Source: Gautieria morchelliformis (Eukaryota > Basidiomycota > Agaricomycetes > Gomphales > Gomphaceae). From it: a stretch of 64,000 bases of DNA. The position numbers and the translations under genes were made by a program. Each line of letters starts with the position of its first letter. Within the stretch, counting starts at the first letter, position 1. The notes under the pieces are model-generated. The model saw nothing but the letters and a program-made list of their open reading frames with translations. It was not told where the DNA came from and ran no database searches. Below are positions 19,616 through 30,247 of the stretch, in pieces. Location: the NCBI GenBank assembly GCA_015179125.1, contig WHVA01000021.1, forward strand, positions 124,001-188,000. The letters are read 5' to 3'.

Positions 19616-22600
19616 CGGAAGGGGAGCGCTTGCTGTACGTAAACCTTCCGCCGGAGGCGGAACACATCCGCGCCACCGGAAATATTTCGCAACGCCTTGC
19701 TGAAGCCTCTAAGAGGTATGATAGAGTGGAGGCGGAAATTCCGGAGTACCTGCGGGAGTTTGAGGACGTCTTCTCCAAGGAGTCGTTTGATGCCCTGCCT
19801 CCGCGGAAACTGTGGGACCATGCCATCGAGTTGGAGCCTGGGTCGAAGCCCACCAACTGCAAGGTCTACCCGCTGTCACCCAAGGAGCAGGTAGAGCTCG
19901 ATGCATTCCTTGCGGAAAACCTCCGTACAGGAAGGATCCGCCCCTCCAAGTCACCCATGGCATCTCCGGTGTTCTTCATCAAGAAGAAGGACGGCTCGCT
20001 CAGACTTGTGCAGGACTACCGGGCCTTGAATGCGATCACGATCAAGAACCGGTACCCCATTCCGCTCATTTCCGAATTGATCACACAACTCCGCGGGGCG
20101 AAGTACTTCACCAAGCTGGATGTCCGTTGGGGCTTCAATAATGTCCGGATCCGGGAGGGAGATGAGTGGAAGGCCGCATTCCGCACCAACCGAGGACTCT
20201 TTGAGCCACAGGTCATGTTCTTTGGCCTCACCAACAGTCCTGCCACGTTCCAGACAATGATGAATGACATTTTCCGTGACATGATAGCAGAAGGGGTTGT
20301 CTGCGTCTACCTCGATGACATCCTCATCTTCACAAAAACAATGTCCGAACATCGGGAAGTCGTGCGGAGAGTGCTGGAACGACTCCGGGAGTACAACCTG
20401 TGTCTCAAGCCGGAAAAGTGCGAATTTGAGCGGACGCGGATAGAGTATCTTGGAGTGATCGTGTCGGAAGGAAAGGTGGAAATGGACCCCGTCAAGGTTT
20501 CCGGTGTGTCGGATTGGCCGGTGCCGCGGAACAAGAAGGAAGTCCAGTCCTTCATTGGGTTTGTCAATTTCTACTGGCGGTTCATCAAGGACTTCTCCTG
20601 CCACGCCCGTGCCCTCTTCGACCTCACCAAGAAGGAGGTTGGATGGCGGTGGGGAGAGCCGGAACGGGCCTCCTTTGACAAACTCAAAGAGCTGATCACT
20701 TCCGCCCCGGTCCTGATCTTTCCCGACGACTCTCGCCCTTACCGAGTGGAGGCGGATTCTTCCGACGCAGCTACCGGAGCGGTCTTGTCGCAACAGTCAT
20801 CGGAAGAAGGTGGGGGGTGGCATCCGATTGCCTTCTTCTCTAAGAGTCTCAGTCCGGTCGAGCGGAACTACGAGATCCATGACAAGGAGATGCTGGCAAT
20901 CATCCGAGTGCTGGAGGAGTGGCGACACTTCCTCGAGGGTGCTCTATGCCCATTTGAGATCTGGACAGACCACAAGAACCTTGAGTATTTCCGCACGTCT
21001 AAGAAGTTGAACCGACGGCAAGCACGGTGGTCCCTACACCTGTCCCGGTTTGACTTCATGCTCCACCACCGCCCCGGCCGCACCATGGGCAAGCCCGATG
21101 CCCTATCCCGCCGTGCGGATCATGGAAGCGGAAGCGGAGACAATGCGGATATGACACTGCTCCGCCCAAGTCTCTTTGCAATCCGCGCCCTAGAAGGAGT
21201 GACTGCAGTTGGAGCGGAAGCGGAAATGCTCCGGGACATCCGGAGACAGTATCGGAATGGAGAGAAGGAGGAGTCGGTGGTGAAGGCAGTGGAGGAACTT
21301 CGGAAAGGGCACTCACGGTCTGTACGGGCGGCAGAATGGTCGGAACGGGATGGGCTGCTCCACTTCAGAGGCAAGGTCTACGTTCCAGATGGGGCGGACC
21401 TCCGCCGCCGCATCGTGTCCCAGCACCATGACACACGGGTCGCTGGGCATGCTGGCAGGTGGAAGACGCTGGAGTTAGTGGCTCGGAATTACTGGTGGCC
21501 TCAGATGTCCCGCTACATTGGACAGTACGTGAAGACATGTGACCTTTGTCTCCGAACCAAAGCGCAACGACATCCACCCGTCGGAGAACTTGTTCCGCTC
21601 CCGATTCCCGAATCCCGCTGGGACACCATCAGCGTCGACTTCATTGTTGAACTCCCAGAGTCTCATGGCTACGACGCGATCATGAACGTCGTGGATTCGG
21701 TAAGCAAGGTGTCCCACTTCATTCCGACGCACACGACGATCACAGCCCTCGGAGCGGCCCGCCTGTTCCTTGCCCATGTCTGGAAGTTACATGGGCTCCC
21801 GAAGCAAGTTGTTTCCGACCGAGGTCCGCAGTTTGTCGCGGAACTGACTCGGGAGCTCTACCGCCTGCTCGGCATAAAGCTAGCTACCACCACGGCGTAC
21901 CATCCGCAGGGTGACGGACAGACGGAACGGGTCAATCAGGAGTTGGAGCAATATCTCCGCCTCTTTGTCAATGAGAGGCAGGACGACTGGGATGAATTAC
22001 TTCCGCTGGCGGAATTCCAATACAACAACCATGTCCATTCCGCCACACAACAGACTCCCTTCATGCTCGACTCCGGACGACACCCGCGGATGGGCTTCGA
22101 ACCACGCCAGGCTGAGTCCCGACTCGAGACGGTCAATGAGTTCCGAGACCGCATGGACTCCACCCTTTCGGAAGCCAAGTCGGCCCTTGCAAAGGCCAAG
22201 GATGACATGGCGAGGTACTACAACCAACGCCGGGTTCCTGCCCCAGAGTACCAAGTTGGAGACAAGGTGTATCTAGATGCAAGTGACATCCGCACCACAC
22301 GCCCTTCACAGAAGCTTGCCCACCGCTACCTTGGGCCCTTCACAGTGACGCGGAGGGTTGGACGGAATGCATACCGCCTGCGACTTCCGATGTCCATGTC
22401 CCGCCTCCACCCCGTCTTCAACGTGGTGAAGTTACTCCCTATGCTTGAAGACCCAATTCCAGGTCGGAAGGCTCATCCGCCACCTCTGCCAGAGATTGTA
22501 GATGGGGAGGAGCACTATGTGGTGGAACGGATCCTGGACAGCCGGTTTGTGCGAGGACGACTCCAATTCCTCGTGAAATGGGAAGGGTATGGGTACGAAG

Positions 22601-22995
22601 AGAATTCGTGGGTCCCGGAGCAAGATGTTTCCGCCCCGGACAAGCTCGGGGAGTTCTATAGGACACATCCCGGTGCCCCTCGCCGGATCCGCTCGTTGGC
22701 ATTTCAATCTCTCGTGTCCCGTGCTGCGAGGACGCAGCACGCTAGAGAGGGGGTGATGTCAGGGGACACCCTGTTTTCCATTTCCAGTTCCGACACCACA
22801 CCCAGTTCCGACTCCATTTCCGACTCCGCTTCCGGTTCCGACACCACACCCAGTTCCGACTCCATCTCCGCATCCGCTTTCGGGAACAATTCCGCTTCTG
22901 GGAGAACTTCCACCAGTTCCGTTCGCCTTGCCAGTTCCACTCCAATTTCCGACTTCCGCCCCGGAACAGTGTCGGAAATCAAGCGACTCGCATAA
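19616..22995 (+). CDS. RT, RNase H, integrase and chromodomain of Gypsy-A
   Basis: About 1120 residues without interruption. RT: FFIKKKDGSLRLVQDYRALN, FGLTNSPATFQ and the catalytic VYLDDILIF. RNase H: EADSSDAATGAVLSQQSSEE, NYEIHDKEMLAI. Integrase: HHCC finger (QHHDTRVAGHAGRW... CDLCLRTK), DDE residues in SVDFIVELP, VSDRGPQFV and QTERVNQELEQ. Then RYLGPFTVTRRVGRNAYRL and a chromodomain (HYVVERILDSRFVRGRLQF, VKWEGYG). After the chromodomain the frame crosses the polypurine tract and continues 80 residues into the LTR as a Ser-rich tail (SDTTPSSDSISDSASGSD). Translation depends on recovering from the upstream frameshift, so this copy is probably not autonomous. Confidence 0.92.
22744..22756 (+). 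promoter_or_regulatory. Polypurine tract of Gypsy-A
   Basis: AGAGAGGGGGTGA directly before the 3' LTR start TGTCAGG; the plus-strand DNA primer site. It lies inside the open pol frame. Confidence 0.8.
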
Positions 22996-23254
22996 TAGGT
23001 GGCATCAAGGGTCGATCAAGGGTCAGGGGGATGCAGGGTTGATGGCGGGTGCCAAGCGTTGTCCCTGGCTGCGCAGCGTAGTATAATACGGGCTCGCTGA
23101 CATTGGGGGTCCTTAGACTTTTCTCTTTGGATTTCCCCTTGTCAGGTGAGAACCCCCTCTCTTGTATGCTCTGTTCATTTATACATACTTTGGATTTCCC
23201 CTTGTCAGTTGTGTGGTAGTGTGATCTCCACAACTAGCCAGGGTTGCCCTTACA
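22757..23254 (+). repeat. 3' LTR of Gypsy-A
   Basis: 498 bp, indistinguishable by eye from 16991-17488. It contains the last 80 codons of the pol frame, ending at 22995. Confidence 0.96.
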
Positions 23255-23259
23255 CCTAC

Positions 23260-23878
23260 ACAGCTTGTGTGACTTGCACATCTTATCTAAGTTCCTAACC
23301 CGAACTAGAATACTACTCTTGCTTAGAGTAACTATTCTTAGTTAAGTAGTTGCTTTACTGCTTAGCCACTTAGCCTAACACGCTGGGTGAAACTCTACAG
23401 AGTGAGGTTGGCAATTGATTTTCTTGTCAATTAGCACTCCAATACCCGAGACGAGCTGTTCAGTTGATTTTCCTGTTCAGTGACTTTCACAAGTCAAGTC
23501 AAGTTGTGCGCGAAAGCCACTTCACATTACTCTCTCGTTATTGCAGTGCATTGACGTTGGTCGACCCAATCCACTTACAAACTCTCCTGCGGAGCCTATT
23601 CCCTCTTTATTAAAAGGAATACTCTTGGACCCCGATAGTGTCCTTGAACCTACACACTCTTTTAGTTTATTGTTCAGTGCAGCTAAGAAACGCATTGCCT
23701 TCTACCCGTAATAACTTGGACTAGTTATTACACAGATTTCAACCAAGGTACAAATATTAAATTATTTCCGGAGTTGTGCTGCTGCATTGAATTGGTATTC
23801 TACTAGTCGTGTAAACGACACATTCTGATAGACAGAGGCGTTAGCAATAACACCAAAGTCTTGAAGGGTTCCAAAACA
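23260..23878 (+). repeat. Right part of the candidate 1.5-kb LTR
   Basis: Continuation of the block interrupted by Gypsy-A. The last about 137 bp (from ACCAAGGTACAAATATTAAA to CCAAAACA) recur inverted at 1924-2062 with few changes. The middle is unique, A/T-moderate, non-coding sequence. Confidence 0.5.
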
Positions 23879-24672
23879 GAGCATCTGTTGAATGAGAAAC
23901 ATCAAGGGCCGCACCCTCTGATCTTTCTAGGTCGGAATGTCCATCATCACTTACTGGGGAAGCGACGAGCTCAATTTTGTCTCCCAGGTCCATCGAGGTT
24001 TCCTCGTGGCTGGGTTCTTGAGGCGACTCAGTATAGAGGTTTGGTGTGTTTGTCTCAGCTGAAGCTGGACACTCTGAATATGCTTTACCAGAGCATGTGG
24101 CCATTCTGTGGGTTTTCTTTGAGTTATGCATAGTTGTAAAAAAAAATTTCAAGAAATCAGGTACTCAGCAGTTGATCAGGCCGTTGAGCTCGAAGTTGAT
24201 TGAGAGTAGGTCAAAAAATGTAACGAAGTGTTGTTTGGAGCTTTAAGTAGTCGATAGGACTGGCTTAAGAGTGGAGTTTAGGCACTTAAGAAGACCAGTC
24301 AAGATCAACATATATCAGGGGGATAGAAACTAAAGCTGAATATACATGAATGTTTGTGGGGCTTTTATACTAATTTCCTATTCTATTCCTGTCCTCGGTC
24401 AGTGCTTGCCATGTTGATGTCTGAAAGAGATCAGGGTTAGTAATGAGTCTGATACCGCTTCCTTTCATGGACCTTGCGCCGATGAGCTCACGATTTATAT
24501 TATGTAATCATTGCTGAAAATTGGGTTCGGGCTAGTCACAGTAGTCAATACTGAGCTTACTTACTCCAGAGTTGTGTTGCTCCCAGATGCATTTATGCCT
24601 GCATATTTAATAGTACACTCTGGCAGTCAATTCACATAGCCTAAACAGAGCCTAGCGTAAGCTATTCTCACT
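23879..24672. other. No supported gene
   Basis: A minus-strand frame (about 24131-23870; MHNSKKTHRMATCSGKAYSE..., acidic and Ser-rich) is the longest open stretch. It has no recognisable domain and runs into the repeat at 23878, so I do not call it a gene. It could be part of the internal region of the old LTR element. Confidence 0.4.
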
Positions 24673-24751
24673 TCTGCCATATTCTGCCAATGCTATTCTG
24701 GAGGCCTGCCATCTGCCATGGCAATTGCGGTCGGCAGAATGGCATGGCAGA
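24673..24751. repeat. TGCCAT-rich foldback
   Basis: TCTGCCATATTCTGCC at 24673-24688 pairs with GGCAGAATGGCATGGCAGA at 24733-24751 (16 bp with a 3-nt bulge), and the loop holds further TGCCAT/ATGGCA pairs. Miniature inverted-repeat character; no target duplication recognised. Confidence 0.6.
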
Positions 24752-25139
24752 GTGTGGCAGGACTTGCCAACAACATTACATACAGGTTTCATTCTTATTT
24801 CTGGCTTGATTTCCACAATTTGTGTTATGCCCTGCCAAGTCTCTAATTCAATCCATTTGATCATTCTGGTGCGATTCATATCCTTGTCATCCAGGTTTCA
24901 TTGTCCAGCCGAGTCTCCAATCTCTGTCAAGTATCCTCCATGGATTCACTTATTCAATCCATTCACTCAGGCTACATCACTTATCTTTTCGTCTTTATTT
25001 TTGGTGTCCAAGACACTCAGGTGCATCTGCAGGTTCAAGCTTAAGGCCCTTCTTTCCAAGGTAATTCAAATGGTCGTGTACGCTCACCCATGCCTTCGTC
25101 CACTCTCGATGATGAGGAGGATATTCATAATGGTTATGT

Positions 25140-25500
25140 AATACAGCATATATGAGTATATAATATATACTATAAGAGTATTAATAACAACATATAGGAA
25201 TATATAGTAGTATTTATAAGGAGAATAATAGATGTTATTAGATGATTCTGTATATATTTAAACATCTCGAAGATATATATACATATGACAGAGTATTAGA
25301 CTACAAGATAGAGTAACAGATACTTGGAGAGATACTTGTAACAGATATGAGTAGGAGTATTAGTATGACTAGTTATAATGAGAGAGTATTAGACTACCAT
25401 ATGGAGTAATAGTAGTTGTGTAGATATTTGTAATATATATGAATAGTTATAATGATATAGTGTATATTAAAAGTGGGTAGAAAAAATAAGAAGAGGCGTT
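25140..25500. repeat. A/T-rich degenerate tandem tract
   Basis: Dominated by TATA, AGTATTA and GAGAGTATTAGACTAC words; GAGTATTAGACTAC recurs 93 bp apart (25291 and 25384). Non-coding. A short G/C-rich palindromic patch (GGCGGAGCCGCC, about 25508) follows. Confidence 0.6.
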
Positions 25501-25640
25501 CTCATTGGCGGAGCCGCCGCTCGGGGAGGGACAAAAGAAAATTTATTTATATCCCAACAATAAGATTGGCATGTACTTTCGTCCTCTTCTTTTCTATAAT
25601 TTGAGAATAAAATGGGTGAAGCTACAGGTAATAAAAAGTT

Positions 25641-25928
25641 GTGAGCATCCGCCTGAAGGTACTTAACTGTTCAATTCAATGTGCAACAAACAACTGTCTG
25701 ACATGTAAATTATATGATCCTTTCAGCTTTGCAAATTGGCCTGTGAGCCATGGTGCAAAATCTATGATGAATGCCATGAAACTCACACATAATATTTCAC
25801 CACTCCCTGCCTTCGACATTGATGGAGGTGACCCTATTGTACTGTCCCAATACAAAAGATTCCTAAAAGGGGCCACTGTGGAAAATAATTTCTCCCTCAC
25901 AAGCTGGTATTCTCTGGGAAGAACGTGA
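25641..25928 (+). pseudogene. Fragment of an unrecognised dispersed ORF family (copy 1)
   Basis: An open stretch contains DPFSFANWPVSHG, PLPAFDIDGGDPIVL and YKRFLKGATVENNFSLTSW. The same arrangement appears at 47847-48100 (SFEGWPVSDAW, LLPAYDIDHTMIL, YECCLLGATV), so this is a real, conserved protein segment rather than chance. I do not recognise the family. The frame is open on neither side for long, and the 3' flanks of both copies also share CACCGCGTTTTA(A)GGG.TTGGT. Probably a relic of a mobile or multicopy gene. Confidence 0.5.
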
Positions 25929-26518
25929 AGGCAATGAACATACTTGTAATCCAGGAGATGTTGTTGGTTGTATCACCGGCGTTGCCTCCAGTTGCATTCA
26001 CCGCGTTTTAAGGGTTGGTAATTGTAGTCTGAGAACCTGCAAATTAGTCAGTTTACGTTGGTGCTCAGCAAAAGAGTAGGTGAGATATGCAGATCTCCAA
26101 ATAGGTCTGACCAACCCTATGATGCGTGCACATTAGATACACATGTCGTTGATCGTGTATCTGAGTGCATCACCTATTCAGATGTGTAAATACCTGAGTG
26201 AATCACATTGTAAGTGAGCCTCAATGTCAGATGCCAACCTTGCCAGAACTGCCTCGCGCATATAGTCTACTTGGAGCGCAGTGACCTACAGGCACACCTG
26301 CTTGTAACAGGTAATTGTATTCCAAACCAGTATGAGATAATTTAACCCACAGACATATATTAAAATAAACAGAGATAATATTATTTGAAATCAATACAAA
26401 AAACAGTCACACATTCTCGATAGCGTCCCCACTCCCCCTCGTCTCTATATCCCATATATCATTGTCTGTGTGCGCACGTCAGCATCAGCGTCCGCATCAT
26501 AGCAGCACCACACCTTAT
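25929..26518. other. No gene seen
   Basis: Contains the conserved 3' flank of the dispersed ORF fragment (near 26000) and otherwise unique, non-coding sequence with microsatellite-like short words. Confidence 0.4.
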
Positions 26519-27020
26519 CCCAAGACCAGACATGATAAGCCGCCCGTCGCCAGAAAAGTCAAGCGAATAGATTTCCTGCTGGTGCCCCTCAAACACGGTG
26601 TGGATGGGCTTCTTTGCGACATGCTAGACCTGTGAAAGCAGAAAAAAAAAAGAGGCAAAGTCCGCGCCCATCACTGCACGTGCCCGCTCCCCCACCCTCG
26701 CGAACATGTCACGCCACTCATGCGTATCTGTTTATCCTTGGCACCCATCATGAGGAGCTTCCTGCTGGGGCTAAATCGCATGCTGTGGATATACAGGTCC
26801 CCGAGCTTTGCGCCGCGGCGTCCTCGACCAGCATCTCAAGCGAGGCGACAAAAACCCAAAAACAAATATGAATCTGACCAACATCGCATTAGCCCAACGT
26901 TAACCACACAGAAAGAGAGACAAAAAACCATGGCACACCCTTGGTTCCACACCATGTCTTCACACCCGTCTTGGAGTTGTGCAATGCGTGGCATGTGTGT
27001 GTCCACGTAGCACTCTGTGG
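26519..27020 (-). pseudogene. Tup1-like WD40 corepressor relic
   Basis: Minus-strand segments resemble the WD40 region of the Tup1 transcriptional corepressor. At 26804-26720: DLYIHSMRFSPSRKLLMM followed by GAKDKQIRM (Tup1 has ...FSPDGKYLATGAEDKQIR). At 26618-26519: KKPIHTVFEGHQQEIYSLDF then SGDGRLIMSGLG. Between them an intron-like stretch ends in TTTCACAG. A weaker match further upstream (near 26990-26940: SKTGVKTW) could be the preceding blade. Substituted Asp/Gly residues, loss of the Trp-Asp dipeptides and stops just downstream show it is decayed. Functional Tup1 proteins have about seven blades; only two or three are detectable here. Confidence 0.6.
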
Positions 27021-27249
27021 GTCAGTCAGCATGTGGTGTGGGAGGGCGAGGGACGCACCCTTCACTCGGTTGCCCCCCATGTTCTCGTGTTGTCACAAGC
27101 ATATAGTATCCATTGCCAACGCAGAGTACCGATTGTTGAGCTGACTGGCTCTGAGGCAGGGATCAACAGTCGAGAAGGATTTTATTATAGGAGCCAGAGG
27201 CACACCACGAGTGGGTTGTGGTGGTAGGAGTGAAAGAGACGGAGTCTAA

Positions 27250-28330
27250 ACAAAATGAACTTACAAGTACAAGTAGTACTAGTACTTAGTACTATTAGTA
27301 TGAGCATTGCTGTTACATAAAAATATTTTCTAAGTTCATTTGGTGAATGTATAGCTCCCCGGATGCATTCTGGGTTGACCTCACATGGTCAAAGCACGTT
27401 TGAGAGCAATTGCTAGCAAGCACTCGACCAATTGGCACTACTGCCCAGACCGAGGGACCGTCACGTGAAAGATATCCCCTTGCTTGTCAAGGGCACTGGG
27501 AAGTCGAAAATTGTGGGAAATCCGACACCTTTTGCCGATGTTTATCCGCGTATGATGCAATAGCTTATTAAGCTTATCTCCTCGTTGACTTGCCGCTCAC
27601 GCCAGCCCTCTAGTCTGCTTCTGTCATTGAATTGCGCACGCCAACCCTCCCTCTAGTCTGCTTCTGTCCTTGTCACATACCCCGCCTAACACTGTCCTCG
27701 GTGAGAGATAGCCTCTTCCACTGATGTCGAACATATCTGCTTCTGGCTCGATCGTCTTCGTAAGCTGCTGGTGTCCTTGGATCGCTGCATATGCGATCTA
27801 AGCCATTGCTGAGTGAGTCCATTATGCTCCGTGTATAAATGTCTCCTCTCATCTCTGTCCACCGCTCCATCTTCTCTGTGCCTGGGCTAATGTACGTATT
27901 CTTGTCATTTTGGCCCTCGTTCTGCTTTCACTGATCAACTTTTCCCTCACTCTACTTCTTCTGACTCTGTCACGTTGTGCATCCACACAAGCGATGTATC
28001 TTTCCTCTACGCCTGATGGTGCTGCCGAGCCGCTGCCTCTCGCTATTTCCAATCCTATTCGCTATCTTTTCGTTGATGAACTGGACTTTGTTGTCTTTCC
28101 ACACCTGATCCAACATTTCCTGCTCCTCTCTCGCCACCTCCTTCGCAGGAATCAATTACGGATCCCTCGGTCATTGTACCTCCACTCTACGTATCACAAC
28201 ATTGCTTGCGTTGTCATGATGCAACGCCGAGGTCCGGTACATGTGCACGCGCTAGTGTTTGAGTGATATAGCCTGGGGGTGGTTGCTACTTTTCACTTAT
28301 GGTCTACATTGTATTCTGCTTCCACAAATA
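27250..28330. other. Intergenic, with a direct duplication
   Basis: A pyrimidine-rich segment is duplicated at 27598-27629 and 27637-27672 (CTCTAGTCTGCTTCTGTC in both). Several short ORFs on both strands at 27670-28260 have no recognisable domain. The stretch ends at the 3' terminus of Helitron-1. Confidence 0.4.
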
Positions 28331-28358
28331 CTAGGTGGATACCCACGCGAAGCGCGGG
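28331..28358 (-). other. Helitron-1 3' terminus: hairpin and CTAG
   Basis: On the minus strand CCCGCGCTTCGCGTGGG forms a 7-bp stem with one G-T wobble and a 3-nt loop (28358-28342), then TATCCAC, then CTAG (28334-28331), followed by T. This matches the known Helitron 3' structure and insertion between A and T. Confidence 0.85.
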
Positions 28359-28365
28359 GGTGCAA

Positions 28366-28451
28366 GTCAAACGCGTCAGTAAGGTCAAACACATCAGTAA
28401 GTCTAATGCATCAGTAAGTCTAACATATCAGTAAGGTCAAGTGCATTGGGG
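28366..28451 (-). repeat. Subterminal 17-18-bp iterons of Helitron-1
   Basis: Five near-tandem units just inside the terminal hairpin: GTCAAACGCGTCAGTAAG, GTCAAACACATCAGTAAG, TCTAATGCATCAGTAAG, TCTAACATATCAGTAAG and a partial GTCAAGTGCATTGG. The position suggests a Rep or host-factor binding array. Confidence 0.75.
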
Positions 28452-28492
28452 AAAATCAAAGTAATCAATTTGCATCAAGTAGATATCAGAAA

Positions 28493-30247
28493 TCAAGGAG
28501 CTCTAAGTAATACATCTTTATATACAATGTTGGTTGTGTTCAAACCCTCCTCAAGCAAGACCTTCACTTTGTTCCAGCTTGTTCCCCTTGAAACACCAAC
28601 ATACAACTGACCATGTCCAAACACTGGATATCTCAGGTCCAGCCCAACCGTACCCAAAGGCTGTCCCTGAGACTTGTTGATGGTCATTGCAAATGCCACA
28701 CGCACTGGAAACTGTCTCCTCTGCAGCACAAATGGTAATCCCCCCTCTGATGGTGAAATGGGGATCCTGGGGATGAAAGCAGTATTTCCTGCACGTGGAC
28801 CTGAGATGATCCTGACCTCCAACACTCTATTCCTCATCCTCACTGTCCCATTGCATAGTCCTTGCTTCTTATCCAAATTGCGCAACATCATCAGAGGCAC
28901 TCCAGGCTTGACTTCCAAGTGAGCAGGAGGAAGACTGCCCATCTCTATGGAATTCAGATACTCCACGGGATACTGCTCTGCAAAGTCGGTTTCCTTGACA
29001 GAATCTGCACAGTGGAAGACCTGAGCATCACCTGGAAACTGCCTCAACACCATGGAATTGATCTCATTGACCTCAATATTTCTGGGACAGAGGATGGCCC
29101 GCTCTAAAAAATAAGTGTCCTGGGAAGGGATTGCATTGCCAATGCCAGGGTATATTTCCTGGATCAGCTCTGCAATTCCAGGGCCACAAACCATGTGAGG
29201 AGGGAGTGAGAACGTATGATCTAGTGGGAGATCCTTTCCCTGACCCACATTCTGCAGCCATTCTGCAAACCTGGCTCTGTCAGGGTCATTTCTCACCCGC
29301 ATGTTCTCTATCAGATGGATGACCTTGATCTTTGGCCACAGATATGACTTCTGAAGGGTAGCTCCCACGATATCCTCCTTGGAGCCTTTAGGGACAATTG
29401 GGAGAGTCTGCTGAAAGTCACCTCCAAAGGCGACTGTGATGCCACCAAAGGGTCTGTCAGGCTGGTCAAGGAAATCCCTCAGTGTCCTGTCAATGGCCTC
29501 TATGGCATGGCGATGCGCCTCATCCCAAATGATGAGCCTGGCCAGTCTCAGCATATCAGCCTGGTCAGAGTTCTTTTTGATGGAGGAGAGAGAGCCCTCA
29601 TGGACAGGAATTGGAATTCCAAGCATGCTGTGAGAGGTTGTCCCATTAGTGAGGATAAGTGCAGCCATTGCAGATGAGGCTACAGCAAGCACAATGAGAC
29701 TCTCCGCTCTACAGGAGTGGATTAGGGTGTTCCATGTGAATGATTTCCCAGCGCCCCCTGAGCCAGTGACGAAAAACATTTGCCCGTTAGGTTTCCCCTG
29801 AGCATCTATGTCCAGTGCCGACCGTAATATCTGATCATGCGCAGACCTTTGCCCCTCATTCAGCTTGGGAACCTCCTCATCAGCCATCTGCCTCTCTTGA
29901 ACAGGGTCATAGTCCCTCTGCTCAGCTATGAACCTGTTTCCAATCAGGACCTCCCACTCGCCTACCACCCGAGGCATATCTTTAAAGCTGCTCAAGGACA
30001 TTCCATTACGCTGAAGGGGTTTATCCAAGAGAAAGAGGCCAAAATCATAGACCTGATCATCCCGTGGCTCCTGGATATTGTGTCTGACTTGGAGCCGATG
30101 TCTGAGATCATCACATATGTGCTCCTTGAAGGCGTCCCATAGTCTGTCAGGTTGTGAGGGAATGCAATGACCAGGATGGTGGCAAAGAGATGTCTGAGCT
30201 GAGCGCCTGTTTTCATGCCACTGGCTTCCTGGAGACACAACCTCCAC
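28493..30247 (-). pseudogene. PIF1-type helicase part of Helitron-1
   Basis: Superfamily 1 helicase motifs in order: Walker A (VTGSGGAGKSFTWNTL), motif Ia (AVASSAMAALIL... TTSHSMLGIP), Walker B (RLIIWDEAHRHAIEAIDRTL), AFGGDFQQTLPIVPKGS, and near the C terminus FAMTINKSQGQPLGTVGLDL and GQLYVGVSRGTSWNKVKVLL. Upstream, LWDAFKEHICDDLRH marks the join to Rep. The frame differs from Rep by one base near 30165-30190, where both frames show fragments of the same conserved region, so a single indel separates the domains. The helicase unwinds DNA during rolling-circle transposition. Confidence 0.92.

Larger units (their letters stand above)
16991..23254 (+). mobile_element. Gypsy-A: complete young Ty3/gypsy chromovirus
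   Basis: 6264 bp, TG...CA ends, 498-bp LTRs at 16991-17488 and 22757-23254 in which I find no difference, and the 5-bp target duplication CCTAC at 16986-16990 and 23255-23259. Order is gag, protease, RT, RNase H, integrase, chromodomain: the Ty3 order. Gag and protease are in different frames, and protease and RT are separated by a one-base shift, so the copy is probably defective despite its youth. It shares a self-priming signature with Gypsy-C. It sits inside the candidate LTR of an older family. Confidence 0.96.
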
